This document shows, piece by piece, positions 1 through 23,402 of a DNA stretch of 64,000 nucleotides (position 1 is its first letter; every line of letters begins with the position of its first letter). The stretch lies in contig JAHWDD010000003.1 in assembly GCA_023897205.1 (NCBI GenBank), positions 2,173,665 to 2,237,664 on the forward strand, read 5' to 3'. The DNA is from Exophiala sp. HKRS030 (lineage: Eukaryota; Ascomycota; Eurotiomycetes; Chaetothyriales; Herpotrichiellaceae). Made by a program: the position numbers and the translations under genes. Under the pieces are notes generated by a model. That model was not told the DNA's origin and did not search any database. It was given only the letters and a program-made list of their open reading frames with translations.

Positions 1-1432
1 CTGGAGGTGCAGAGATCCTGGGCATTCTGATGAAGATCATCGGAGAGCGCGGGATGAACCCATACCTCGATGGGCTAGATGATATACGCAAAGCCAAGAT
101 CAAGGAATTCTTCGACACCGCCGAAGTCAAGGCCAAGGAGAAGCCGAAGCCTGCGCCTGCGCCTGCGCCTGCAAAGTCAGCCCCTGGTGCTGGAAAGAAA
201 CCAACTGTTGGTGCAAAGAAGCCAGTGACCAAGAAGCCCTCTCCGACTGCTGCTCCAACGGTAGAAGACTCGGCGCCTCTTCAACCAAAGCCTACAGCTA
301 AAGCGCTGCCCAAGCCTGGCGGTCTGGCACGCCCTGGTCTAGCACAGCCGTCAACTCTGAAACTTGGAGGTCTCAAAAAGCCTGGAGCTGGTCCCATGCC
401 GAGTGGCGTGGCAAGTCCTAGTCGACGCGTTATGTCTCCACCTATGAGCACAGATGATGAAGATGTTGCTGCCCCTTCCCCCTCCAAGTTTGGCATGGGT
501 CGTGGCGGGCTTGCAGGACGGCCGCTGTCAAGACCTGCTGTGGCCCCTCTGTCACCTCCATCGGCACCACCTCCGCTGACTGGTCTCTCGGCTATCGAAC
601 GTGCCGAGCTAGAAGAGTTACGAGCAGAAAAAGAACGTCTAACTGCACTTAGCGACAGTCTCCGAAGCAGCAATGCCAAGCTGACCGCCGAGATCTCAGA
701 ACTGCAGAACCAAAACGCACAGTTAATAGAAGACCATACAAGAGATGTGCTGCAGATCAAAGCAAAGGAGACTCAGCTCGTACGAGCACGAGGTGAGGTC
801 GATGTACTAAAGGCTGAGGTTGAAAGCGTGCGGAAAGAAAGTGAACGATACAAGCGTGAAGTGTCCAGGTTGGGTCGGGAAAGCATTGGTCGAGAGCGAG
901 AAGACTTGACGCGCGGACGAGTGGATGATGGTCCAAACTATGGCGTCGAAAGCGGCGGCATCTATGAAGACTCGACGATTCATCGCTACCCAGCCAATGG
1001 AAATGTTTCAAGACCTACGAGCAGCACTCTACAGAGAACAGGAAGCGCGGCAAGCTCGCAGGGTAGTCGAGCGCCCGGTACCAAACCTCGACCCCAGAGT
1101 GGCTATACTCTCAGTCCCAGCGAGGAGAAAGAGAATGGTGGTCTTGATCCGATGGCTGCTAGGAGGAAGATGAGTCCGCCTGTTAACAATATGGCGAATG
1201 GAAGTGGTCGAAGTAGTCCTCAACGACCTACCTTGGCAAGTAGGGAGGCCAGTGATGCTGGAAGTGTTGGCTCTAGGGAACCTCGTGCAGAAGAGAACTG
1301 GAAGCGAGCAGCCGAGGTTACGAGCCAACTCAAGGCTAGAATCGAGGCTATGAAGGTGAGTGTTGTGTTGATGGTTTCTCGGCGGATTCTAACGTGTGAC
1401 TGTAGGCACGACAAGGTTTGGCTCGACCTTAG
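1..1432 (+). CDS. alp14: Stu2/Alp14/XMAP215-family microtubule polymerase, C-terminal part
   Basis: This is the 3' end of a gene that begins before the window; the frame is open from base 3. Exons are <3..1355 and 1406..1432. The 50-bp intron has a GTGAGT donor and a TGTAG acceptor, and it restores a short tail ending GLARP. About 459 residues are visible. The first ~45 are the end of a helical TOG-type repeat (EILGILMKIIGERG, then DIRKAKIKEFFDTAEVKAK). A Lys/Pro/Ala-rich basic linker follows (about 45-190), then a coiled coil (about 195-300, ELEELRAEKERL onward), a Ser-rich stretch and a terminal helix (LKARIEAMKARQG). This order matches fungal Stu2/Alp14/AlpA, which bind tubulin and promote microtubule growth at spindle poles and kinetochores. 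The N-terminal TOG domains are outside the window, so the family call rests on the C-terminal architecture. Confidence 0.85.
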
Positions 1433-2699
1433 TTTCTGTTCGGAAGGCCAGATGGGTGTCCCTCTGTCTTGGGGTGCACTTATCGCGCTGGGATATTGAG
1501 GTGCTTTGTCTTTTTGGATTGCAAGGCGTATGTCGAGACCAAAGCAGCTTCATGACGCTTGGTATCGGCCCACGAAACCCTCACATTGTTCGGGAGTTTT
1601 CAACGCAGGTGCTTGCAGCTTTGAATCTTGTATGAAGTTTTTCCCTTCGAGATACCACTTTTTGCTCTCTGCACTGTTTGGCTGCCTTGTGGGTTCTGGA
1701 GGTTTGCGTTTGCGATCAACGATGGCGAGATCGGGAGCGAGAAAGTCGCAGACACAGACGTACGAAAAGACTGGGCAGGCAAGGAAGGTCTGTTTGGTCA
1801 GGCAGGGGTTTCTCTTGAGTGCACTGACTCCGTAATGTATATGGTACCTTTGGAAATGATGATGGTGATGAAACAGAGCTCTTCCCCATTTCTCCTTCTC
1901 TTACCTAACAAGGTAGTCACTTGTCTTGTTTAGGATTGTTTCCTTTGTTTTCGTCGCTCAACATTGAGGCGTTGAGGACCTTTCGTCGAGGGACATGGTC
2001 GAGGGCCTAATCGAGCACAGGATACCTGTTGCGCCTTGCTCGTACCCATACCAGACTTGTCTCGTTCATTATCAGGGAATTACCCTGGGACGCTGCGGAG
2101 TATAGAGAGAGTTAACTTGCAGGCAAGCAGTAGCAACTGAAACAGTAGAAGTAGAAGGGAGAAAAGTTGGGAAAGTGGAAAGTTGACTAGAGAAAACTTT
2201 GGTATCATTCATTTCATTTTTGACTTGATAGTGTGGCTAACGAAATCTTTTATCCCAAGTCACCCGAGAGTATGAACCTCGGGAAAAGAACGCCCAGACC
2301 ACTCAACCGTCCAGGGATTTTGTTTGTGTGTCGAGAGTCGTAACATGTAGCGGACCACCCTCCCAGGAAGGCATCTGCCGGCATGTCCTCACGCCTTTTG
2401 TTTTGCCCCATCTTCGATCTGGTGAACGGGGCAAATGATGATGACCCTGAAAACATCATAAAATAACCGAACCTTGCTTGTTGGAGACCACTTCTCACTC
2501 AACATGCGTGCCCTATTGGTATTGTATCGCTCCGTCCACCCACCAAGCACAGCAGGCAGAGCCTCTGCATCATTCCCGGGAAGTTGTGTATGGAGGGACA
2601 CAGGCACCATCTCTGCTAAAGATCACAAAACACACGCTCTTTTTCCCCACACTGCCATCGGGGTATGCCATTTTTTCTCTCAGTCAAAATTGATCAAAC
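1433..2699. other. Intergenic region between convergent alp14 and rpl8
   Basis: This 1.27-kb stretch holds the 3' flanks of two convergent genes. Short open frames on both strands have no family resemblance or start context and are treated as chance. One copy of the ACTCCGTA-type motif lies at 1827-1834. No tRNA or repeat was seen. Confidence 0.6.
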
Positions 2700-4120
2700 T
2701 TAGATCTTGATGGCACTCTCGATGGCCTTTCTCTTCTTCTCCTGCTTGGCCACGGCCTTGGCACCCATGATACCGCCGCCCCAGTGTCGTCGGTGCTCCT
2801 CGTACTTCTTGGCGTACCCTTCGTTGACGGCGCCGACGAGCTTGCTCAGCTCGGCCTTGTCGTCACCCTTGACCTCGGTCAGAGCCAGGACGGCGGCGGT
2901 CTTCTTGTGGACGACCGTGCCGAGGCGGGCCTTGCCCTTGACGATGGCGTAGGGGACACCCATCTTGCGGCACAGGGCGGGCAGGAAGACGACGAGTTCG
3001 ATGGGGTCGACGTCGTGGGCGATCAGGACGAGAGAGGCCTTCTTGGACTCGATCAGGCCGACGACGTGGTTGAGACCGAACTTGACGGCATATGGTTTCT
3101 GTTGTGACACACCCACACGTCAGCTGTCTTGTGACCTCCCTTCCACGAACCCACAGGGCCCGCAGGCTGTATAATGGTGACAAAAAACCAAAAAGACATA
3201 CCTTGGAAACATCCTCCTTCTTCTTGCCCTCTTGGACGGCGGTGGCTTCCTGGTGAAGACGCTCCTTCTTTTGAGCCTTGCTCTCAGGTCGGTACTTGTT
3301 CAAGAGCTTGAACGTCTGGGCGGCCGTGTTTCGGTCGAGGGTGTTTGAGAACTGGGAGATGGCAGGGGGGACCTTGAGACGCATGTTGAGGATCTTCTTT
3401 TGGCGTTGAAGACGGACATATTCTGGCCACCTACAGAAGACCGTCAGTATGAAAGATCCCATTTTGTTCCTTCTCCAGGTGAATAACTCACTTCACCATG
3501 CGCGACAGGTTGCGCTTGGGCTGGATGTCCTGGCCAATGCCGAAGTTTCGTGGTCGCTTCTCGAGGAGAGGGTTCTTGACCCGAAAGTTAGCAAAGCGTG
3601 ACAAAAAAACCCCTTCTGGGAGACGGTTGAGAACTCACCTTGGCAGCCTTCTTCGTGGAACCGGCCTTCCCTTGAGGGAAGGGCGCGGGCGCGGGCTTCT
3701 TTCCTTTGGGTGGCTATCATTGAGAAAAAAAGAGAGATCATCAGCACAAATTGTTCATGTTGTTTTCTTTCTACTAATGATCCAAATCTTTTTTTGACTC
3801 TAAGGAGGACCTGGCGAAGAGAGAGGCGACAAAATGTGTTGCTACACACACAAAGTTGATTGCCATCTCAGTTCGCCAGAATCTCCAGCCAGTTGTCTTC
3901 ACCAAAACAATGGTTGTCGTGTGTGTGCGCCGGCATCGCTGAGGTCTCAATCAAGAGTTCAAAAGAATGCGCGCGTACACACACACATACATCCATGGTC
4001 GGCGGCATTCTTCGAACGCAACGTTCCAGAGTGACTTGCTACAGCAACTCGGTGTGTGCATCGATAGAGAGACAGAGAGAGAGAGAGAGGGCGTGGTCTG
4101 AATCGTTTCTAGCTTACCAT
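2700..4120 (-). CDS. rpl8: 60S ribosomal protein eL8 (L7a; yeast Rpl8)
   Basis: Five exons on the minus strand: 4120..4118 (ATG only), 3713..3639, 3574..3492, 3430..3202 and 3098..2700, giving 262 aa, the normal eL8 length. Introns are 404, 64, 61 and 103 bp with GT..AG ends. The protein begins [19 protein letters not shown], then [20 protein letters not shown] and [14 protein letters not shown]. It carries the L7Ae/L30e RNA-binding fold around [20 protein letters not shown] and [20 protein letters not shown], and ends in a basic tail. eL8 is a structural protein of the large ribosomal subunit. The start codon is split from the rest by a long first intron, an arrangement common in fungal ribosomal-protein genes; the CAT/donor junction at 4111-4120 fits it exactly. 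A downstream ATG at 3720 is out of frame and rejected. Confidence 0.95.
4066..4090. repeat. (GA)n microsatellite in rpl8 intron 1
   Basis: An interrupted GA dinucleotide run of about 25 bp, close to the 5' splice site of the long first intron of rpl8. Confidence 0.9.
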
Positions 4121-4753
4121 TTTGTGTGAAAGGGAGTTTCGTGGACGGTGTGGGCAAGGAGAGAGGCCTTTGAGAATGATGCGAACAATTCAATTCCGCA
4201 AATTCAAAGATCGCAAAATGTCTTGAGTGTGGAAGAAGGCCGTAGTCCTGAATTGGACTGGTGGGGCTTGGCGCGAAAAACATCGTTCACGTGACCCTTT
4301 GCCGATATTTCTTATTCCGGCCCTGACCCCCTTAGATAAGGTAGTTAGTTACAGTTAGTACGAAGGAAGACGAGGCAGAGTGTCAGGTTTGCTGCTACAT
4401 ACTAGACTACAGATGTATAGAAACGATCTTGGAGTTTTCATAGTTTATTGAGAGGCTCTTCTATTGATATGGGCGATTCAAGAAATGGGGAAAGCAATGA
4501 GAAACGAGATCTGCACATCTCGTTCCTACAAGTCTCCTTTGTATTCATGCTGCTACTCGTAGACCATGCCAGTGGTCTTAAATAACCATCCTCGCACTTT
4601 TCAAACACCCGCTTGTGCCTTTCTAACCAGTGCAAATATTGTTGCCACCTCTCTGGTGGACTTTCCGAACGAACGCCCTGACCACACATCGACACCGATA
4701 AAAATGCTATTTAAGTGTCACAACAACCCCCTTTCATCACTCTAAAATTGCAC
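4121..4753. other. Intergenic region: rpl8 promoter and tom1 3' flank
   Basis: The stretch holds the upstream region of rpl8 and the 3' flank of tom1, both on the minus strand. A short (GA)n run lies just downstream, inside rpl8 intron 1 (about 4066-4090). I see no further gene. Confidence 0.6.
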
Positions 4754-16890
<12,137 letters not shown>

Positions 16891-17892
16891 CTTCACTGAA
16901 CGCCGCTGTGTTGCAGCATAGGCTGCATCGAAGAAAGTGCAATTTCGTTCAGCCTGAGAAGTTCACCAGAGTGCGACGACGGCTCGGAAATTTAGGGAGA
17001 TTAAATCTGTAGGATCTCGATTCAAACTCCTGGTCTACTCTGACGATTTGGACCGGTGGCCACAGATGGGAGGTAGATGTGATAATGCAAGGTCCGGGGC
17101 AAGAAAGTCTCACTGTAATTAGAGAAGTGCGGCAGGAAAGGTGTACTGACCTCGAACTCCTTGCTTTCGGAACGGTACTGATATTAATACTGCAGATGAA
17201 GTTGTGTACAGTAGCAGTGAGAAGGAGAAAAGGACGAAAAGGACGAAATGTGTGTTGTGTGCAGTGAGAGCGATTGATCGATCGGATGGTTTGCTAAGTG
17301 AAGGTGCTGGAAATAAGGAAGCGCATGCAATAATGCGGGTTCGCGGGCGTCAGGGCTAAATTTTGAAAATGACGTCTAACCCCAATAGCCACAAAACGCC
17401 TGGGTAAGCCTCGTAAAATAATGCAGGTGGCCTCGTGAATTTTCCCGGATGTATCAAGCCTTGCCCCGTTTCCTTGGTAAGCCTCCCTCTCCTCCCTCTT
17501 AGTTTCACTGCTTCAAGTAGGTTCCTTAGGTAAACTGACACATATTGACCGACCTGGCGCACGAGGCTTGGTGAATTTGGTCCAGTATTATTTAACAGCA
17601 TTATCTACTTTACCTGAGGTGCCTTAGCATATAAGGCATCATTCTGAGGGTGCCTTTTACGGAGTGCTGCTGCCTGTTATTCTCATACCAAGTGACCTTC
17701 AATAGAAGGCTGCCTTCCCCTCTCACATCACTCTTTTGGCATGCCACTACCATCGGCCCAAGAACCCAAGGGCACCAAGTCTTTCATTGTCTCGCACATC
17801 TAGGCTAGCGAACGTCGACGATCAAAACCCTGCAAGTCTTAGACATCATCGCAGCCTCCGAGTACCCATGATAGATTTAATATTGGATTGAC
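16891..17892. other. Intergenic region: tom1 promoter and ppo 3' flank
   Basis: One kilobase between two minus-strand genes. It contains the tom1 upstream region and one TACGGAGT motif (17658-17665). AT-rich tracts are present, but no gene, tRNA or mobile element is recognised. Confidence 0.6.
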
Positions 17893-20800
17893 CTAGACGC
17901 GATTTTCTGGCATCATATGTTTCTGCCAGTCGATCTTCATCGACAAAGGATGTGGGAAGCTCATACTCTCCTCCTTGTTGAGATACGTGATCAAGTCGTT
18001 CCTCCGTAGGGTTCGGAGCTCTCCAACCAGGCCATCTGCTCGTCTCAATCCCTGTAGCTGAGTCATGACTTCGAGAGCGGCAGAAAACGCCGAATCACCC
18101 AGTAGTTGACATAGGCCTGCTTCCCCTCCTAACTCAGCTGGTGAAATGTCCTCGTGCTCCTGTGAGAGTTAGCAGTTGATGAAGATACGTGATAGAGTGG
18201 AACTTACTACGACGCAGATGACATGTTGTCTCGGAGAAATCTCAACTTGGTGGCCTCCGTCCTCCAGGGAGAATGAAGTCAACGCTTCCCTGACGAATGT
18301 CGTAGGGGAGAGCTTGTTCATCGCCTCTTTGACAGATTCACGAATCTTGTCTTGTGGAATCTCGGAGAATTTCTCCTGGTCTTGTCCAAGAAGATAGTTC
18401 AAAGCTTCAGCGAAGTGCCGTGAAAGATTCACATAGAGGGCGGCAGCAGCAGGGATGACTTCGTCCCATACGATTTGTTCAAATGGCATCCCCATATGGA
18501 TACACGCTCGAATTGCTGTGGTCATGTAGTTTTCAAGGTCACTAGCGGAATGTGAATGTAATCCAGCATTGCTGGTCCTGACAGTCTCAACGCGACATTG
18601 CAGAGACTCAGCAAGGTGGCGAAGGGTCTTCTGCAGCTTCGCACATGTGGCAAACTGGTAAGCAGAATCTTGTGTTGTGCTGAAACAGGTGTATACAGAG
18701 GAAAGCAAGAGATCTAGGTCGTTAGAGGGCATGTGAAATATGTCCGAAATAAATCGTAAATGTGCTTTATTGAAGACATCACGTACAATGTCAACTTGTT
18801 GTCGTCCCGCAAGCTCGTAAGCCTCGTCCCTGATAAGTCGAACAATGACATTTGAATAGAACTTCTTGGTGACTTCCGCAAGGCCATCAGATTCCAGAAG
18901 GGTATTTGCCAAAATGGGCGATTGCTTGGAGATCCACCCAATACGACGGCCGACCATGAAAGTTTCAGGGTGCCATGTAGACCGGAAGACATCCACGTCG
19001 CTCATCATCAGCTTATAAGCGCCAAAACTTGTCAATCTGGTGGGCGTATTCACATGGACTGGCTTGTCGAAATTGTACAGATGTGCCTTTTTCAAACTGG
19101 TAAGGATAGCCTTGTTCTCTTCAGGAACCACCAAGGGGTAGTGTGCATATATAGAATCTCTTCGATAGCTACTCGGCAAAGCATTCAGAACGAGCTTGTA
19201 CATGACGCAGCCATAATCTATGGAAGGATCTGAATCGGCTCGGGTGAATCCATAATTTGTGAGATTTGCAGGAGTATAGTCGACCGTGTAAAATCTGTCA
19301 CCTCTCACTAGTGCCACAGCGTCAGAGAGTATGGCCCTTGAGGTCGTAAAATTGGCACAAAGCCCGCTGCCAGGTTGCTTGGCTTCTTTGGCGGCTTCCA
19401 CTACCACCCCAGGATAAATCTCGACATTGTCCGGGTGGCCGTACAGACGCTGGAGTTGCTCTGCAATGTAAGGGTCAGGATTGATGTCCTCAAATTTCTC
19501 ATAAGGCTTGAGTTTAAAGTATTGTCGGAATTCATTGAGACTGGCCAAGTTCCATGACCGACTCTGTATTATCCCTAGAATCTCTACGTTTTTGAGGATC
19601 GGAGGTACATGACTTGCACCATACCTCCCAGCCACGTCAGAGACTGCATTGGTCCAGATGGCTGACAAGTCCTCGTCAGAATATGTGCCGTCAGATGAGC
19701 GTTTGAGGTCAGCGAATGGTCGTTGAAGAGGGTCTTGACTCAGACTTTGTGTCCATTTGTTGAGCTTGGAAAGGAATTCACCCATATTGGTAGGTTTGGC
19801 TTCTCCGAATAGTTTGTGATAAACCTCTTTTGTCCATTCTTCATCTCGTTGCGAAACGCATGAGTGCCAGCGATACACAAGATTAAATTCCGCTGACACT
19901 GAGTTTCCAGTAGCTTCAGGAATTTTGTGGCCAAAGATGGCCTTTCCCTCATCCGACCTTGGGTCGAGATTCCAAGCACTGTCGACTCGATTCAAGTTGA
20001 GAATGGTTCTCACATAGTCCCTCATAATAATGTTGATGTACAACCCAGTGGTAATCAGTCTGGCAGTCTGAAAAAGGGCCTCATCATAGTCTTTTCTCGG
20101 TTCCGAATGGTCCTTGGAATGCCTAGGCGAGTGCAGGATCTTCGAGAAGCGCCCACCTTCATCGATGAGAGCTAGGTCTTCGGCAATGCGATTGTGGAAC
20201 CGATTGAACATTATGAGAAGGACACCCACTCCTGGCGGAAATCCAAAAACCCTGATGTCTGAGAAGCAATCCGGCTTTAGCTTCCCATTCTCCATTGTCC
20301 GGACTGCTTTTTGTTGCTCATCAGAGCTACCATAGAGTGGCGCCAAATCAAGATAAGAGTCCACCTCTGAGATGTTATAATCGTCATGGCTAGTATGAAA
20401 AATATCGTGAATGATGATGGTGGCGACGTAGAACAGCACGCTTGAGATTTTATTGGGATGGGGTTCGAATCTCTGGCGAGCTAGAATACTGTCGAAGATG
20501 ATCCCAGGATCTGGACGAGCCACAGGCTGTAAGAACTGTGGGCGAACTGTACGAGCATAAGGTTGCCCCGCAGCACCGAGGTGAGGCCATAGAATATTGT
20601 TCCCCGATCCATCTGCATTGCGAAATATGAACTTGTGGCCTAGATAAGATTGAGGAGGGTGTTGAAGATCAGTCCATAGCACGTTCAGAAAGGCATTGGT
20701 TAAAGTTGCGCTTGTTCTGCTGGTCACGGGCAGGTCTGCGGCGAGTTGAACGATGCGTTCCATAAGATAGGTTTTGTCGTCGATTGGCTCGCCCTCGACT

Positions 20801-21060
20801 CCCACGAGCGCGACATCTTTAACTGTCTTCAAATTGCTGAGGTTGAAGGCTCTGAGAACATTGACAACTCGTTTGGATCTTGTAGTCTCGTCGACTGACC
20901 CAGACATGTTGGAGTCGGCGGAGCCTTGTCGACCACGACCGTCTTTCTTGACCAAAGAATCCGATTGAGCGGTTGACCCCAGCGGGAGATCACTTGTTTG
21001 AGCTTGCGGATTCTCAGGAATACAGACCATTTGCTTCAATTTTGAGAAGGGAGACGGCAT
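17893..21060 (-). CDS. Ppo-type fatty-acid dioxygenase (psi factor / linoleate diol synthase family)
   Basis: Two exons, 21060..18208 and 18159..17893 (48-bp intron), encode 1,039 aa. The N-terminal half is an animal-type heme peroxidase/dioxygenase domain. Distal histidines lie in IIIHDIFHTSHDDYN (about 217-224), followed by SYLDLAPLYG. The Y-R-W-H motif at Y396-H399 supplies the radical tyrosine and proximal heme histidine in this family. The C-terminal half (about 640-1039) aligns with the P450-like hydroperoxide isomerase domain and ends LRRNDLITYLNKEESMSF. In bifunctional Ppo enzymes the heme cysteine sits in a G-x-H-x-C-x-G context; here only a degenerate EAGLCQLLGD (C968) occupies that place. 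The dioxygenase half therefore looks intact while isomerase activity is doubtful. Ppo enzymes make oxylipins that tune sporulation and secondary metabolism. The A, C or D subgroup is not assigned. Confidence 0.88.
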
Positions 21061-21769
21061 TCTGGCTGACTGAATACTCCTGGAATCGCAACCAATATGA
21101 AATGGATTGTCAAAAGAGACGGTTAGCTTGTGAAATACTCTGGAAATCTATGGCATTAAGAATGTCCGCTCCAATTGTCAACTCGAAGGTGATTTGGTTC
21201 ACTTTGAAGCGTTCAGCAAGGACAACACAGGGAATACCACAACAGCAGAGCAAATGAGGAAGGATCGAATGAGATTTACCCATTGGGATCGGCAGCCAGC
21301 CCCTTTACTTGTATCTCGTACGGCTGAGATCTTGGAGATGGCGCCACCAAATAGTCCCAAGCGTTGCTGCAAGCCATTCGACGAGACATCAAGCCACCAG
21401 AAGCCATGTCTAATAGAGGCTTGCCGATTCATCCACACAATTTTTCCATAAGGGGGCCGCGCAAAGAAGGGCAGCTTTTTAACGCAGAATTTGAACGTAC
21501 CTAGCGAACGTGACGCGTAGCCATGTTGTTGTCTATGGGCTCCTCGGGATCTTTGTACTGCGCACGAAGATGATTGCGGGCGACGGCTTATGCCGCGATT
21601 GGCAGCTTTGTCACACGCCCACATTATTACAGTAGCTCCTCTGCGCCTCGCGTCAACACTTTTTTCACAGCCTCATACAGAACATCGGGACCTGGCAATT
21701 ACCTACAACAAGGAGACTCATAATTGAGCCTCAGATCGCCTCCCAGATTCCCAGGTCATATCCACCAGA
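21061..21769. promoter_or_regulatory. Divergent promoter between ppo-like gene and tsc13
   Basis: A 709-bp region from which the oxygenase (-) and tsc13 (+) are transcribed in opposite directions. An inverted CCAAT pentamer (ATTGG) lies at 21598-21602, a possible CCAAT-complex site, but a single pentamer is weak evidence. No other gene is seen. Confidence 0.5.
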
Positions 21770-22743
21770 ATGACTTCCAAACCTGTGACACTACAGGTGC
21801 GTCCTCGAGGTATGCTTGACGAACAACGGCAACTTCATTCATTGCTAACAACACTGTAGGGAAGCCCATAAAGACACTCCCAGACGCTCTCAGCGTGGAC
21901 AGCAGTACAACGGCGGCCGAAGTATACTCGGAGCTCGCTAAACACAGCAAATATTCTATTCACCAATTGCGGGTCACCAAAGGCTCGGACGGCAGTGTCA
22001 TCCCGAATGCAAAAGATACCACAGTGTATGCGACTGGCTTACGGGATCAGAGCACGATATATGTCAAGGATCTGGGAGCGCAAATTGGATGGCAAACCGT
22101 TTTCATTATCGAGTATGCTGGACCGATCATAATACATCCTCTGTGGCTCGCCCTTCGCCCCTACATCTACCCTGCAGCCCCTCAGAATGCTTCGCAAGCT
22201 CAGACATTGCTCTGCTGGCTCATCTGCCTACACTTCGTCAAGAGAGAGCTGGAGACGGTTTTTGTTCACCGTTTCTCGGCTGCCACCATGCCTTTCCGCA
22301 ACGTTTTCAAGAACAGCTTTCACTACTGGGCCCTTTCGGGAGCATTGATCGCAGCCTTTATTTATTCACCATCGTCTGCTGCAGCAGCAGGCCCGACATC
22401 TGCTCTCATGTATCCGGGCTTAATCCTTTACGTCATTGGCGAGCTCGGGAACCTGCACTCCCATCTGACACTGATGGGCCTCCGGTCGTCCGGGGGCAAT
22501 GAGCGTGGAATTCCACAAGGACCATTCTTCAGACTTGTTACATGCCCAAACTATCTTTTCGAAACGATCTCATGGCTGGGAGTCTACCTCGTTAGCGGTC
22601 TAAGCTGGGGTGTTCTCATCTTCATCTTAGTGAGCGTGCTGCAAATGGCGCAATGGGCGAAAAAGAAGGAGCGGAGATATCGCAAAGAGTTCGGAGACAA
22701 GTACAAGAAGAAGCGATTTACCATGCTGCCGGGTATCTGGTGA
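21770..22743 (+). CDS. tsc13: Very-long-chain enoyl-CoA reductase Tsc13
   Basis: Exons 21770..21809 and 21860..22743 (50-bp intron) encode 307 aa. The start MTSKPVTLQVRPRG spliced to KPIKTLPDALSVD gives the family's N-terminal ubiquitin-like fold. The C-terminal half is the steroid 5-alpha-reductase domain with several membrane spans (VFIIEYAGPIIIHPLWLAL; WALSGALIAAFIYSP; ETISWLGVYLVSGLSWGVLI). The conserved reductase tail is present: NERGIPQGPFFRLVTCPNYL, then YRKEFGDKYKKKRFTMLPGI W. Tsc13 catalyses the last step of each ER elongation cycle, reducing trans-2-enoyl-CoA with NADPH to make the very-long acyl chains of sphingolipids. Length and C-terminus agree with the family, so the gene looks complete. 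Confidence 0.95.
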
Positions 22744-23402
22744 AGAGAGGGCCACTGCAGGGCATTGGGGAGAGTCGGTGATACATTTTGGAGGAATGAA
22801 GTGAAATGCACCCGAGCCCCTATCGCAGCCGCTATCGAAACCTGTGTTTTCGCAAATGCTCGCCATAAATACTCTTACATATACATGAATAGAAGTAGAA
22901 AGTGGAAATCACAGGTACAAGGCCACCACAACCAAGTTTTGGTCCAAAAATATCATGCATACGGATATGCCTAGCCGGCTTGTGTCCGGAATCCCTTCTG
23001 CAACCTGTACGGAGTATGAGAACGGATGGTCTGTTGATCATTTGGGGTAATTAAACATCCACGACAAAACAAGTCCTTTCTTGAGTCTTAACTGATTGTA
23101 CTCCGTAGACGTGGAAGGCAATTGGTAAACAATCTCAGCCTTGTTGTATTGAGGAAGAAGTCCGCAGCTACGGAGGCAGACCTGTACGAGCACCAAGGTG
23201 ACAGATTCACTAGATGTCACCCCTTCATCCCAAGCCGTAGACCTGCCTGCGTATACGAGTTTCCTCCAGACTTCACAGACGCCCAACGCCAACACACCTC
23301 CCTCCATACACGCACAGGCACAGGCACAGGCGCGCCATTCCAGTTCCCGACATGCGAGAATGAGAAGTCTTTCACAAAACTAAGACCGTTGCTCCAGACG
23401 AG
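22744..23402. other. Intergenic region with two opposed GTAC-TCC-GTA motifs
   Basis: A 659-bp spacer between two plus-strand genes. GTACGGAGTA at 23007-23016 and GTACTCCGTA at 23098-23107 face each other about 80 bp apart. Antisense and sense open frames in this stretch look like chance. Confidence 0.6.

Noticed and set aside
3714..4117. C/D-box snoRNA in rpl8 intron 1
   Set aside because: A TGATGA-like box is present on the minus strand near 3740, but it sits too close to the acceptor for a D box to fit inside the intron.
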